From Pantanalinema sp. GBBB05 (GTDB lineage: Bacteria > Cyanobacteriota > Cyanobacteriia > Leptolyngbyales > Leptolyngbyaceae), in assembly GCA_016743235.1 (NCBI GenBank), contig VRZD01000001.1, forward strand, positions 62,001 to 126,000: 64,000 bases of DNA, given 5' to 3'. A model generated the notes under the pieces. The model saw only the letters and a program-made list of their open reading frames with translations. It did no database searches and had not been told where the DNA came from. Below, piece after piece: positions 55,132 to 64,000 of this stretch. A program made the translations under genes and the position numbers. How positions within the stretch are numbered: position 1 is the stretch's first letter; each line of letters starts with the position of its first letter.

Positions 55132-56571
55132 GTGAATCAAGCCTTAGATGACTGTTTAACCTTGACGATTAATGGCAGTATCGTTCGTCTGACTGGAATT
55201 TGCCCCACCTTAACATTGCTAGAGTATTTGCGACAGGCGGGGCACACAGGCACGAAGGAAGGATGCGGCGATGGAGACTGTGGCGCCTGTACCGTGGTGA
55301 TAATTGCTCCGGGTAGTGATGGTCAATCTCATTATCAAGCCGTTAATAGTTGCTTAATTCCGATCGCGGCATTGGCAGGACGAGAGATTCTCACGGTCGA
55401 GGGCATTGCTAGCGCTCAGTTGCATCCTGTACAAGCGGCGATGGTGCAAACAGGTGGGTCCCAATGTGGCTATTGCACACCCGGATTTATCATGAGTTTG
55501 TTTGCTGCCTACTATGATGGCACGATGGCAGACAGTGCCGTGGAAGGAAATCTGTGTCGCTGTACTGGTTACTTAGCGATTCGGCGAGCCGTGCAACAAA
55601 TGATCACCTCGATCGCGGCTCACCCGCCGATTGATCAATTCAGCCAACAGTTAGCCGAGGCAAAGAGTGACTTACCCGCACTCAACTATACTAATCATCA
55701 AGCTAGCTTCTATCGCCCCACTCAGCTCCAAACAGTACTCGATCTCTTACAACAACACCCCACCGCAGTCCTTGTTGCAGGAGCAACTGATCTGGGGCTA
55801 GAACTGAGCCATCATCGCCAACAGTTTCCAGTGATGATTTCACTTGAAGCCGTCGCCGAACTCAAGCAAATCACGGTTACCGATACCACCGTGACGATCG
55901 GAGCTGCCGTCACCCTCACCACGATCGCTGACCAACTTCGAGGCATCTTTCCGAGCCTGGATGAAATGCTGTATTGGTTTGCCGCACGCCAGATTCGTAA
56001 CCGAGCCACGATCGGTGGCAATATTGGCAATGCTTCACCCATTGGGGATTTGCCACCAGTGCTATTGGCGCTTGATGCCGAATTATTGATTGCTGGTCAC
56101 CAAGGTAGAAGAACGATCGCGATCGCCGATTTCTTTCAAGGTTATCGCCAAACCGCATTGCAAGTGGGAGAAGTGATTGTGTCAGTCAGGATTCCCAGAA
56201 CTTTAACTCCCAAGGCGGTCTGTCGTTTGAGCCAGTCCTATAAAGTTGGTAAACGAGGCACCGATGACATCAGCATTGTTGCGGCGGCTTTTACAGTCGA
56301 TCTGGATGCGCAGAAACACATTATTCATGCTCGACTCGCGTATGGCGGAGTGGCTGCCACTCCGATGCGAGCAATTGCCGTGGAACAAAGCTTGCTGGGA
56401 CAACCCTGGAATTTGACCATTGTGCAAGGCGTAAAAGCCGCGTTGAGAGAGACATTTACCCCATTAACGGACATGCGAGGGAGTGCGGCATATCGCCGCC
56501 TGTTAGTCGCAAATTTGTTTGAAAAGTTTTTTGTTGAGGGCGATTCTGACAATTCTGAGGTGGGAGTATGA
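55132..56571 (+). CDS. xdhA: Xanthine dehydrogenase small subunit (2Fe-2S, FAD)
   Basis: Electron-transfer subunit of xanthine dehydrogenase. Two [2Fe-2S] centres: the plant-type loop KEGCGDGDCGACTV (about 43-55) with a further Cys near 73, and the helical centre QCGYCTPG and NLCRCTGY (about 113-147). The FAD domain spans about 190-360 (ATDLGLELSHH, IGGNIGNASPIGDLPPVLLALDAEL), with a C-terminal CO-dehydrogenase flavoprotein-like region to 479. GTG start. It overlaps the large-subunit ATG by four bases (ATGA), so the two are translationally coupled. Standard length for this split-subunit type. Confidence 0.95.
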   Translation: MNQALDDCLTLTINGSIVRLTGICPTLTLLEYLRQAGHTGTKEGCGDGDCGACTVVIIAPGSDGQSHYQAVNSCLIPIAALAGREILTVEGIASAQLHPVQAAMVQTGGSQCGYCTPGFIMSLFAAYYDGTMADSAVEGNLCRCTGYLAIRRAVQQMITSIAAHPPIDQFSQQLAEAKSDLPALNYTNHQASFYRPTQLQTVLDLLQQHPTAVLVAGATDLGLELSHHRQQFPVMISLEAVAELKQITVTDTTVTIGAAVTLTTIADQLRGIFPSLDEMLYWFAARQIRNRATIGGNIGNASPIGDLPPVLLALDAELLIAGHQGRRTIAIADFFQGYRQTALQVGEVIVSVRIPRTLTPKAVCRLSQSYKVGKRGTDDISIVAAAFTVDLDAQKHIIHARLAYGGVAATPMRAIAVEQSLLGQPWNLTIVQGVKAALRETFTPLTDMRGSAAYRRLLVANLFEKFFVEGDSDNSEVGV

Positions 56572-58913
56572 GCAGTGTCGGTCAACACCGGAGTCATGAA
56601 AGCGCGATCGGGCATGTTACAGGTCAGGCTGTCTACACAGACGATCAACGTTTACAGGCAGGTATGTTGCATCTGCATCCAGTGTTATCGCCTCATGCTA
56701 GAGCCAGAATTGTCAGGATTGATGTCGCGGGGGCAACGGCGATCGCGGGGGTAGTCACCGTCATTACCGCCGCTGATATTCCCGGTGAAAACAATACCGG
56801 TACGCTTAAACATGATGAAGTGTTACTGCCGACTGAGGAGGTCAGTTATTGGGGACAAGCGATCGTCTGGGTGGTTGGAACTACGGAAGCAGCAGCTCGA
56901 CTGGGAGCGGCTCAGGTAGTGGTCGTCTACGACGTTCTGGAACCAGTGCTGACAATTTCAGCCGCGATCGCACAGCAGCAGTTTCACAGTGAAACTAAGG
57001 TGATGCAACGGGGCAATGTGGCATCGGCATTATCCGCCTCTGAGTATCGCTTGGCGGGTGAAATAGAAATTGGGGGGCAGGATCATTTTTACCTGGAAAC
57101 TCAGACCAGTTGGGCAATTCCCGATTTAGAGGGCAACTATCAAATCTATGCCTCTACCCAGCATCCCTCCGAAACGCAAGCGATCGTGGCTCATGTCTTG
57201 GGGATTCCTAACAATCAGATTGTGGTGACCTGTTTACGTATGGGCGGCGGCTTTGGCGGCAAGGAAACCCAGGCGAATCCATTAGCGGCGATCGTAGCAA
57301 TCGCGGCTCGTAAAACCGGCTGTCCAGTCCGAGGGCGGTTGCGACGCGATCAGGATATGATTCTGACGGGCAAGCGGCATGGGTTTCTCGGCTGTTATCA
57401 GGTAGGATTTGCAGCAGATGGGAAACTGCAAGCCTTGGATGTGGATCTGTACGCGGATGGTGGCTGGAGTCTAGATTTATCCCCACCGATTTTGCAACGT
57501 GCCATGTTTCATATTGATAATGCCTACTACATTCCTCATCTGGAAGTCCGCGGTCGCATTGTCAAAACCCATAAGGTATCCAACACGGCCTTCCGGGGCT
57601 TTGGTGGACCGCAGGGCATGGTGGTAATTGAAGACATTCTCGATCGGGTTGCCCGGACCCTGGGATTGCCCCCCGATCTGGTGCGAGAACGCAATTTCTA
57701 TCACGGCACAGGGGAAACTAACACCACCCATTATGGACAAGAGATTCGGGATAACCGGATCAGTCGAGTTTGGAGTGAAGTCAAGACCCAGGCTAACGTT
57801 GCAGTACGACAAGCCGAGATCGTCGAGTTCAATCAAACCCAGACTTACAAAAAGCGGGGATTAGCGATTACTCCTGTCAAATTTGGCATTTCGTTTACCA
57901 AAACGGAATATAACCAGGCAGGCGCGTTGATTTTGATCTACCAGGATGGCAGCATTCAGCTCAATCATGGTGGCACAGAAATGGGGCAGGGTCTACACAC
58001 CAAAATGTTGCAAGTTGCGGCTCAAGCGTTAGGAGTCTCTATCCACCGATTTCGCATGATGCCCACCAGTACAGATAAAGTGCCCAACACTTCAGCCACA
58101 GCGGCATCCAGTGGAGCAGATTTGAATGGTCAAGCCGTTAAGGATGCCTGTGAAACGTTGAAAGCTCGATTGGCTGCGGTAGCCGCTCAACGACTCCATC
58201 TCGATACAACAACGGAATTAATCTTTGCTGATGATAAGATTTACCATCCAGATCACCCGACGCAACTAGAGTTTGCCGCCGTTGTCCAACAGGCTTACAT
58301 CGATCGCGTGAGTTTATCGGCTACTGGTTATTACCGCACCCCCAACATTTATTTTGATGCTCAAACCGGGAAAGGGCATCCTTTTTATTACTATGCCTTT
58401 GGTGCTTGTGTGAGTGAAGTAGAAATTGATGGTTTTACGGGGACATTCAAACTGCGACAAGTGGATATAGTACACGATGTCGGAGCCTCCCTAAATCCCT
58501 TGATTGATCTTGGGCAAATTGAAGGTGGATTTGTGCAAGGAATGGGTTGGTTAACCATGGAAGAACTAGTGTGGGATCCGCAGGGACGCCTCCGAACCTA
58601 TGCTCCAAGTACCTATAAAATTCCCACGATTAGTGAAGTGCCAGAACACTTTCACGTGCATCTCCTGGAACGAGCAGCTCAGGATGGGGTAATTTACGGC
58701 AGTAAAGCTGTCGGTGAACCCCCCTTCATGCTGGCAATTTCAGTGCGGGAGGCAATTCGATCGGCGGTAGCTGCCTTTGGGCAACAGCCGTCGTATGTAC
58801 CGTTAGCGGCTCCGGCAACTCCCGAGGCAATTCTCCGGGCGATCGAAGAAGTGCAATCCCCTGAGTTAGCGGCTGCCCCAGATGCCGCATTAACCTTGCT
58901 CACCCAGTCCTAA
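56568..58913 (+). CDS. xdhB: Xanthine dehydrogenase large subunit (molybdopterin)
   Basis: Molybdenum-cofactor subunit that oxidises hypoxanthine and xanthine to urate. 781 residues; marks include GGQDHFYLETQ, the GGGFGGKETQ loop, FRGFGGPQGM (conserved Arg region), GGTEMGQGLHTKMLQ and the catalytic base Glu in SKAVGEPPFML (about 715). Overlaps xdhA by four bases and xdhC by one. Together with uraD this indicates catabolism of purines to allantoin, a nitrogen source. Confidence 0.95.
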   Translation: MSSVGQHRSHESAIGHVTGQAVYTDDQRLQAGMLHLHPVLSPHARARIVRIDVAGATAIAGVVTVITAADIPGENNTGTLKHDEVLLPTEEVSYWGQAIVWVVGTTEAAARLGAAQVVVVYDVLEPVLTISAAIAQQQFHSETKVMQRGNVASALSASEYRLAGEIEIGGQDHFYLETQTSWAIPDLEGNYQIYASTQHPSETQAIVAHVLGIPNNQIVVTCLRMGGGFGGKETQANPLAAIVAIAARKTGCPVRGRLRRDQDMILTGKRHGFLGCYQVGFAADGKLQALDVDLYADGGWSLDLSPPILQRAMFHIDNAYYIPHLEVRGRIVKTHKVSNTAFRGFGGPQGMVVIEDILDRVARTLGLPPDLVRERNFYHGTGETNTTHYGQEIRDNRISRVWSEVKTQANVAVRQAEIVEFNQTQTYKKRGLAITPVKFGISFTKTEYNQAGALILIYQDGSIQLNHGGTEMGQGLHTKMLQVAAQALGVSIHRFRMMPTSTDKVPNTSATAASSGADLNGQAVKDACETLKARLAAVAAQRLHLDTTTELIFADDKIYHPDHPTQLEFAAVVQQAYIDRVSLSATGYYRTPNIYFDAQTGKGHPFYYYAFGACVSEVEIDGFTGTFKLRQVDIVHDVGASLNPLIDLGQIEGGFVQGMGWLTMEELVWDPQGRLRTYAPSTYKIPTISEVPEHFHVHLLERAAQDGVIYGSKAVGEPPFMLAISVREAIRSAVAAFGQQPSYVPLAAPATPEAILRAIEEVQSPELAAAPDAALTLLTQS

Positions 58914-59875
58914 TGCTCGCCTGTTATCGCCAATTAGCCCAAATTTTAGCCACTGGTAGAGCGGCAGTGTTGGCAACTGTAGTGCAGACCCGTGGTTCTG
59001 TACCTAGAGAAGTAGGCGCGAAAATGCTCATCTGTGAGGATGGTAAAACACTCAATACAATTGGTGGAGGAGCGGGGGAAGCTAAAGTGATTCAGCAGGC
59101 AAGGCTGGTGCTGCAAACTGGAGTTAAACAGGCGGTAGAGATTGATTTAACTGGAGCCCCCGATCGCGATACCCACGGTGTTTGTGGAGGGCGAATGCAG
59201 GTCTGGTTAGAGCGCTGGTCTGGGGATGGTGCACGAGAATTAGTGCGGCAGATGCTGACGGAACTCCAAGCTGGGAGATCGCTCACCGTTGTCACTCCGT
59301 TCGGTGTGGAGCAGTCCCCTTATTGCTTAGAGTCAGGTTTAGATATTGAGTTGGATCAAGCCTTCGTTGAAGTGTTACAACCCGATCCAGTTCTACTGAT
59401 TGTGGGAGCAGGACATGTAGGGGAACAATTAGCCAAAGTTGCTACATTAGTTGGATTTGAACTGTGGATTCAGGACGATCGTTCGGAGTGGGCAAATCTT
59501 GAGCGCTTTCCTCAAGCTACGCAGATTTTCACTCAATCCATCACTGAGACGATCGCCCAACTCGACCCTCGGGCTCAACTCTATATTGCTTTAGTCACCC
59601 GCGGCTACAAGCATGATCTAGAAGCTTTAGCAGCAATTTTAAATTGCCACCTTCCTTATCAGTATCTTGGCATGATTGGTAGTAAACGTCGAGTTCAGCA
59701 GGTCTATCAAGCCTTGCAAGAACGCGGGATTACCGCAAGTCAACTAGCCACGATTCATGCTCCGATCGGGGTGGAAATTGGCGCACTCACACCAGAGGAA
59801 ATTGCCGTTAGCATCACCGCCGAACTGATCCAGGTGCGTCGTTGCCCCGATCGCAGGAATATCTGTCCTTCTTGA
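58913..59875 (+). CDS. xdhC: XdhC molybdenum-cofactor chaperone
   Basis: Protein that binds and sulphurates/inserts the molybdenum cofactor into XdhB. 320 residues: N-terminal XdhC/CoxI domain (RGSVPREVGAKMLI, IGGGAGEAKVIQQA, GVCGGRMQVWLE) and C-terminal Rossmann domain (LLIVGAGHVGEQLAKV, ALVTRGYKHDLEAL, LGMIGSKRRVQQV). Starts inside the xdhB stop (TAATG). Completes the operon. Confidence 0.94.
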   Translation: MLACYRQLAQILATGRAAVLATVVQTRGSVPREVGAKMLICEDGKTLNTIGGGAGEAKVIQQARLVLQTGVKQAVEIDLTGAPDRDTHGVCGGRMQVWLERWSGDGARELVRQMLTELQAGRSLTVVTPFGVEQSPYCLESGLDIELDQAFVEVLQPDPVLLIVGAGHVGEQLAKVATLVGFELWIQDDRSEWANLERFPQATQIFTQSITETIAQLDPRAQLYIALVTRGYKHDLEALAAILNCHLPYQYLGMIGSKRRVQQVYQALQERGITASQLATIHAPIGVEIGALTPEEIAVSITAELIQVRRCPDRRNICPS

Positions 59876-59906
59876 TCGGGCTAGAACCGTTCTGCAACAG
59901 TGAGGG

Positions 59907-59940
59907 CGGCGATCGCTCCTGGAGGCAGGCACGATCGCCG
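59907..59940. terminator. Hairpin between convergent genes
   Basis: CGGCGATCG (59907-59915) pairs with CGATCGCCG (59932-59940) around a 16-nt loop. Between the xdhC stop and the stop of the minus-strand small membrane gene. Only a weak T tract. Confidence 0.45.
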
Positions 59941-59948
59941 TTGCGGGT

Positions 59949-60167
59949 TTACTGATCGTCAGATTGCTTCTGATCTGGCAGGGTACGCTTTGCGGCTAAC
60001 ACACTCAACAGGACTGTACTGGAGCCGGAGCAGATCTGAAGGCTGGTTTCCAGGACTTGAATTTGGGCAGCAGTCAGATTGGGTTGGGTGACCAGGTAGA
60101 TAGCGGTGCTGCCAGAGGGAATAATCAGAGCAAGCGAAACAAACAGGGACAGGTTAAATTGAGACAT
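59949..60167 (-). CDS. Small membrane protein, unknown function
   Basis: A 72-residue protein from ATG 60167 with GGAG eight bases upstream. One or two hydrophobic segments: MSQFNLSLFVSLALIIPSGS and a second around CSGSSTVLLSVLAA, with a charged C-terminus. A longer upstream frame is not protein-like. Divergent from the HTH-NB-ARC-TPR gene (172-base gap), which may share its promoter region. Not recognised. Confidence 0.6.
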   Translation of the reverse strand: MSQFNLSLFVSLALIIPSGSTAIYLVTQPNLTAAQIQVLETSLQICSGSSTVLLSVLAAKRTLPDQKQSDDQ

Positions 60168-60339
60168 GGTTACTCCAGTTGGGGTGATCCCTGGGGAGCG
60201 TTCCGAACTGTTGGTCGCAGTGGGCAGGAGCGTTTCCCCTTGGGTTATGTCTCGATTGAAACCTGGATCAATTTGGGCGGGAAGGTATCCCGTGTTCAAT
60301 TGAAAATCAACCGTTTGCAATTCAACCGTTGAATTCTAC

Positions 60340-62841
60340 ATGGCAACAGCAGACAACTCTTACAGACCTGAGAAAAGTAAACGGTTTGGATTAGCGGTCA
60401 AACGGCTGCTGGAGGAGCATCAACTAAGTCAACGGGAGTTTGCCAAACGGGCTGGTCTGGCAACTGATTACGTGTCCAAACTGGTGAATGGTGAGATCGG
60501 TGAACCGCGAAATTCAACGGTTGAAAAGCTTGCAAAGGGGTTTGATATCACCGCTACCGAACTCTGGCAACGGGTGAAGCAGATGGATGGAGCAACGGAA
60601 CCCGTTCCGTCAGTTGCCCCTAAGACACCTCAAGCCGATGAGCCTCCAGCCACTCCCACAGAGGCAGAGAGCCAGACCCCGAAAAAATTGGTGGTGGGAC
60701 TGGATGTGTTACGGGCTGTGCCCGTCTGGGTAGGGCGAGATCAACTGTTAGAGCAGCTACATAGAGAGTTTGTGGGTACAGCCGAGGAGGCGAACCAACC
60801 TCGTCCAATCGTCTTAGCGCTGGTTGGGCAGGGGGGCATTGGTAAAACCAGTCTGGCAGTGAAGTTGCTGGAAGCGGTGGGGGTGGATCTGCGACGGGCA
60901 GCACTGGCGCACCAGAGTATCTATGCCGGGGTAATTTGTTTTCGGGCAGAGGAGGGCAGCAGTTTTGATGAGGTGGCAGGCGTGTTGCTGGCAGCCTTGG
61001 GGATCGAATCGGTGGAAGCGTTGAAAGAGGCGGAGCAGAAGATCCAGTCGATGATCCAGGGGTTGCAGCAACGGCGGTATTTACTGGTACTGGATAACCT
61101 GGAAGTGATCTTGCACCCAGCCAGCCAACCAGAAGCCGGACGAGCCGTGCAGCCGGAATGGGGACAGTTGCTCAATGCCCTGGTTCACTGTCCGCATCAG
61201 TCGCAGGTCATTCTCACTAGTCGGGAAGTCCCCCTGGATCTGGCAGATCGGCGGTATCCCAACTCGGAACCAGACCCGGTTCTAGTCCGAATTGAGCGAT
61301 TGGGGGGTGTGGAGGTAGCTGCCGGAGCCGAGATCTTGAGCCAGCGACAGGTGCAGGACTCGGAAACCGATCGGCGCTGGGTGGCAGAACGGGTGGAGGG
61401 GCATGTGTTTGTGTTGACCCAGTTGGCAGCGGTGGCAAAGGGTAGACCGGGCTATTTGCGGCAACACCCGGAACTGGTGACGCAACGGGCAGAACCAATT
61501 TTGCAGGAGCAACTGACCCGCCAGAGCGAACCGGCACGGGAACTGCTGAAGCGGATGTGTGTGCTACGGGTAGGAATTGATGTGCGGGGGCTGACGTTTT
61601 TGCGTCTGTATCAGGAAGGAGAAGAATCTCAGCGATTTCGTCGGGCGGTTATGTTTGGGAGATCTACTGAACTGACGGAGGCAGAAATTCAGGAGACCCA
61701 AGTGCTGGTGAATCGGCTGGTAGACAGTTGCCTGGTGCAGTGCCGCTACGACGAACACAAGCGAGAGGATGTCTACGACCTGCATCGCCTGATTGTGGAA
61801 TTTTTGCAGGCGGAATATCAGACCGAATTACCTGATTTACTGAAGCGAGTCTATTCTTTCTATCGCACGGGTAAAACCATTGATCAGCCCAAAACCCTGG
61901 AAGACCTGCGCCCTGTTTTGGAAGCTCAGTACTTCGCCTTTCAGTTGGGTAACTATGACGAAGCATCAAATCTCATTCAAGGCGACTTAGAAGAATGTTT
62001 AGAACGATGGGGACATTGGAACTTACTCAAAGATTTATGTGAACAACTTCTCCCCCATGTTGATGACTGGGATCGCTGTTGGCATTTACGGGCAATTGGC
62101 ATTATTTATCGCAATTTTGGCAATTGGGACACTGCTGAACGTTTCTTTCAAGAAGCACTTACACTTGATCGCCAAGCAGGAAGTAAATCTGGTATGGCAA
62201 CTTCTTGGGGACTCTTAGGCGACATCGAACGTCATCGGGGCAACTGGGATGCGGCAGAACAGCTCTATCGTCAATCCCTGCACCTACGGGAAGAGCTGGG
62301 TTATCGCGCAGGTATGGCAACTTCTTGGGGACTCTTAGGCGACATCGAACGTCATCGGGGCAACTGGGATGCGGCAGAACAGCTCTATCGTCAATCCCTG
62401 CACCTACAGGAAGAACTGGGTTATCGCGTAGGTATCGCTGCCTCTTGGGGACTCTTAGGCGACATCGAGCGCCATCGGGGCAACTGGGATGCGGCAGAAC
62501 AGCTCTATCGCCAATGTCTACAAATTGAGGAAGAATTGGGCGATCGTGCAGGCATAGCTGCCTCGTGGGGATGCTTAGGCGGCATCGAGCACCATCGGGG
62601 CAACAGGGATGCTGCTGAAGCGCTCTATCGAAAATCTATGAAATTGAGTCAGGAACTAGGATCTACCTGGCATCTTGCTCACAATCATTATGACCTTGCC
62701 CAACTTGAGCGACAACGGGGCAATCCTGAACAGGCTCAGGCATATTACAACACCGCTCATCAACTCTTTAGCCAACTCGGTGCTGCCAAAGACCTGGAGG
62801 AAATTGAGCAAGAGTGGCACACCAATGACTCCTCTCACTGA
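60340..62841 (+). CDS. XRE-HTH / NB-ARC / TPR STAND protein
   Basis: An 833-residue signal-transduction ATPase of the STAND class. XRE-type helix-turn-helix at about 15-70 (LSQREFAKRAGLATDYVSKLV), Pro/Thr-rich linker (75-115), NB-ARC/NACHT-like core with Walker A GQGGIGKT (163-170; K169), Walker B LLVLDN (D252), TSREVPLDL near 290, a winged-helix region (about 400-500), and TPR repeats from about 545 to the end. Three TPR units (residues 618-737) are near copies at the DNA level. ATP-driven oligomerisation on ligand binding to the TPRs is the class model; the N-terminal HTH implies a DNA-binding output, as in MalT-like regulators, rather than a nuclease effector. Relation to phage defence is possible but unproven. 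Confidence 0.88.
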   Translation: MATADNSYRPEKSKRFGLAVKRLLEEHQLSQREFAKRAGLATDYVSKLVNGEIGEPRNSTVEKLAKGFDITATELWQRVKQMDGATEPVPSVAPKTPQADEPPATPTEAESQTPKKLVVGLDVLRAVPVWVGRDQLLEQLHREFVGTAEEANQPRPIVLALVGQGGIGKTSLAVKLLEAVGVDLRRAALAHQSIYAGVICFRAEEGSSFDEVAGVLLAALGIESVEALKEAEQKIQSMIQGLQQRRYLLVLDNLEVILHPASQPEAGRAVQPEWGQLLNALVHCPHQSQVILTSREVPLDLADRRYPNSEPDPVLVRIERLGGVEVAAGAEILSQRQVQDSETDRRWVAERVEGHVFVLTQLAAVAKGRPGYLRQHPELVTQRAEPILQEQLTRQSEPARELLKRMCVLRVGIDVRGLTFLRLYQEGEESQRFRRAVMFGRSTELTEAEIQETQVLVNRLVDSCLVQCRYDEHKREDVYDLHRLIVEFLQAEYQTELPDLLKRVYSFYRTGKTIDQPKTLEDLRPVLEAQYFAFQLGNYDEASNLIQGDLEECLERWGHWNLLKDLCEQLLPHVDDWDRCWHLRAIGIIYRNFGNWDTAERFFQEALTLDRQAGSKSGMATSWGLLGDIERHRGNWDAAEQLYRQSLHLREELGYRAGMATSWGLLGDIERHRGNWDAAEQLYRQSLHLQEELGYRVGIAASWGLLGDIERHRGNWDAAEQLYRQCLQIEEELGDRAGIAASWGCLGGIEHHRGNRDAAEALYRKSMKLSQELGSTWHLAHNHYDLAQLERQRGNPEQAQAYYNTAHQLFSQLGAAKDLEEIEQEWHTNDSSH
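62191..62550 (+). repeat. Near-identical 120-bp tandem repeats within STAND gene
   Basis: Units 62191-62310, 62311-62430 and 62431-62550; first two differ at three of 120 bases, the third is more diverged; a degenerate fourth follows at 62551-62670. Each unit codes one 40-residue TPR (WGLLGDIERHRGNWDAAEQL). Confidence 0.95.
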
Positions 62842-62969
62842 AGCCCATGCCAAATTAAGAGGATCCCGATCGCCAACAATGACGGTAACCCAAATTTCTG
62901 GTAGATCAATTTTTTCTGACAGCTAATTACTCGCCAGAAGGCTATGAGCAGCCTTATCCCAGCGACCCC

Positions 62970-63443
62970 TTACGGAGAGGAGGATTTCCTTAACCAACTG
63001 GCGATCGCCGTATCCAGGGAGAACAAACCACCCCCATTCGTCAAGAAAAAACTAAACCACAGCGCATACAGAGAAGCCGTTTCCAACGGAGGAATCTGCA
63101 AACCATCTTTCTTGAGGTGAAAGAAGATGGCAATCAGCATGGTAAATAGCAAAACTGAAGCATTGAGCCGAGTCAATAATCCAGCGGCTAGCAGAATCGA
63201 ACTGCCAATCTCAGCGTAGGCAGCACAATAGGTGAAGAAGACTGGGTAAGGTAAACCAATAAAACTGACAACCCCGCTCGCAAACCCTTGCACATCCGCT
63301 AGCTTGCTAAAGCCGTTATGGATCATCAGTAAGCCCACCGCCACGCGAGCAATTGTCCAAACCACCTGACCAATGCGGTTCTCGATCGCGGTAGATTGCA
63401 GAGTGGCAAGCAGTAACGTTGGTTTCGGTTGAATTGCAGTCAT
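62970..63443 (-). CDS. DoxX-family membrane protein
   Basis: A 157-residue integral membrane protein with about four helices. DoxX/DoxD-like features: VVWTIARVAVGLLMIHNGFSKL near the N-terminus, YAEIGSSILLAAGLLTR and MLIAIFFHLKKDG. The family is linked to quinone/thiosulfate oxidation or redox homeostasis in some bacteria; the role here is unknown. Minus strand, 86 bases downstream (in reading order) of the CPBP gene. Confidence 0.85.
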   Translation of the reverse strand: MTAIQPKPTLLLATLQSTAIENRIGQVVWTIARVAVGLLMIHNGFSKLADVQGFASGVVSFIGLPYPVFFTYCAAYAEIGSSILLAAGLLTRLNASVLLFTMLIAIFFHLKKDGLQIPPLETASLYALWFSFFLTNGGGLFSLDTAIASWLRKSSSP

Positions 63444-63529
63444 GGCTAGAAATGGTTCCAGTTAGGTTTAATTGATTTTCGCCGAACACTGCCTCGCTGC
63501 TGCTGCTGTCCCGGCGGTCTTAACCTGCC

Positions 63530-64000
63530 TTAAACCTTATCAGAAATTGAGCCATCCAGCAGGGAATCGGGGAAATTAGCGATCGCCCGATCTGGTACTT
63601 GCTTAAGCTGCAACCACAGCCAAATCCCCCCAATGATTTCAATGGGAATGTTGAGCATCCCGATTATCCCGACAGAGGCGTGAACCTGTTCACCCATCAA
63701 GGGCGCGGCGAATAGCACAAAATCCCAGAGCCAGTGGAAAATGAGCAACGGCACGATGTTGTTGAGTTTGAGCATCAGCGGCGCAAAGAACAAGCCAAAT
63801 AGAAAGGTCATGATCAGTTGCATGGGCATACCCAGTAACGGAACGCCTCCAAATACATTCACCGCATGCAGCAGCGCAAAGCCGATCGCACTCACAAGCA
63901 TTGCCCACCGCACACGACCAGTAGTCAAAAAGCTGTGTAAGACAATGCCGCGATACATGGTTTCTTCTCCCAACCCGACTAATAAGGTGGTGAAACCAGC
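63530..64000 (-). CDS. CPBP-family intramembrane metalloprotease, 5' end outside window
   Basis: Partial membrane protein (157 codons visible) of the CPBP/CAAX protease-like family. The frame is open to the last base (AGFTTLLVGLGEET...). Family motif 1 is EETMYR (Glu-Glu-x-x-x-Arg), motif 2 FALLHAV and motif 3 HWLWDF, the putative zinc/catalytic site. Hydrophobic helices alternate through the visible part. The true start lies beyond the window. Confidence 0.85.
   Translation of the reverse strand, partial: AGFTTLLVGLGEETMYRGIVLHSFLTTGRVRWAMLVSAIGFALLHAVNVFGGVPLLGMPMQLIMTFLFGLFFAPLMLKLNNIVPLLIFHWLWDFVLFAAPLMGEQVHASVGIIGMLNIPIEIIGGIWLWLQLKQVPDRAIANFPDSLLDGSISDKV

Noticed and set aside
60057..60332. 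Plus-strand frame opposite the small membrane gene
   Set aside because: No ribosome site or protein-like pattern; the minus-strand frame has GGAG and a membrane helix.
62205..62528. Second coding frame across the TPR repeats
   Set aside because: It is an overlapping frame kept open by the repeat unit; the TPR frame has clear homology.
1..64000. CRISPR array, tRNA or rRNA, complete IS element, prophage
   Set aside because: No spaced direct repeats, no cloverleaf, no transposase or integrase frames; the lone tail-assembly gene is not evidence of a prophage.

Overview
The window looks like chromosomal DNA of a filamentous, non-model cyanobacterium (Leptolyngbya- or Oscillatoria-like; genus not determined). 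The evidence is the very frequent GCGATCGC/CGATCG (HIP1-type) octamers inside and between genes, a cyanobacterial-type phytochrome, a cyanobacteriochrome GAF kinase with an Rcp1-like regulator, a LabA-type NYN protein, a quinol-type NO reductase of the kind found in cyanobacteria, and two copies of a small RNA resembling the cyanobacterial Yfr2/Cyano-1 family. No tRNA, rRNA, CRISPR array or complete insertion sequence was seen.

Layout. 1-6.4 kb: the 3' part of a PAS histidine kinase, a ferredoxin-adenylate/guanylate cyclase fusion, a membrane protein, an unknown protein, a HAD phosphatase and a decayed kinase tail. 6.6-10.9 kb: a CHRD secreted protein, ECF sigma factor, anti-sigma factor and a TPR-CHAT protease-like protein. 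11.7-28.7 kb: a two-component island with an eight-PAS hybrid kinase, a bacteriophytochrome-type hybrid kinase, two paralogous REC-first kinases, a Cache-HAMP-PAS sensor lacking a kinase domain, and an oppositely oriented membrane PAS kinase. 28.8-38.3 kb: polA, two tiny related membrane proteins, a CDF transporter with altered metal ligands, a Cof-type HAD phosphatase, two near-identical Yfr2-like sRNA genes, a NYN protein and a UbiD decarboxylase. 38.7-42.7 kb: norB (qNOR), a small unknown protein, LabA. 42.7-49.7 kb: a second signalling block (two stand-alone receivers, cyanobacteriochrome kinase, Rcp1-like receiver, REC-PAS kinase, CBS-domain kinase). 50-54.5 kb: a TAT-exported LD-carboxypeptidase, a Crp/Fnr regulator, an acidic TerB-like protein, and an orphan phage-tail/eCIS-type assembly protein followed by an overlapping DUF6760-like frame. 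54.5-59.9 kb: purine catabolism (uraD divergent from xdhA-xdhB-xdhC). 60-64 kb: an XRE-NB-ARC-TPR STAND protein with a freshly expanded repeat, DoxX, and a CPBP membrane protease cut by the window end.

The dominant theme is signal transduction: nine proteins with kinase transmitters, one kinase-less sensor, three single-domain receivers, a nucleotidyl cyclase, an ECF/anti-sigma pair, a Crp/Fnr factor and a STAND switch. Light input is visible in at least two (phytochrome, cyanobacteriochrome). Several kinases are recognisable pairs that arose by local duplication followed by sensor replacement. The best candidates for something little described are the twin Yfr2-like RNAs, the out-of-context tail-chaperone/DUF6760 pair with a possible -1 frameshift, the kinase-less sensor beside a REC kinase, and the HTH-NB-ARC-TPR protein beside a divergent small membrane protein.
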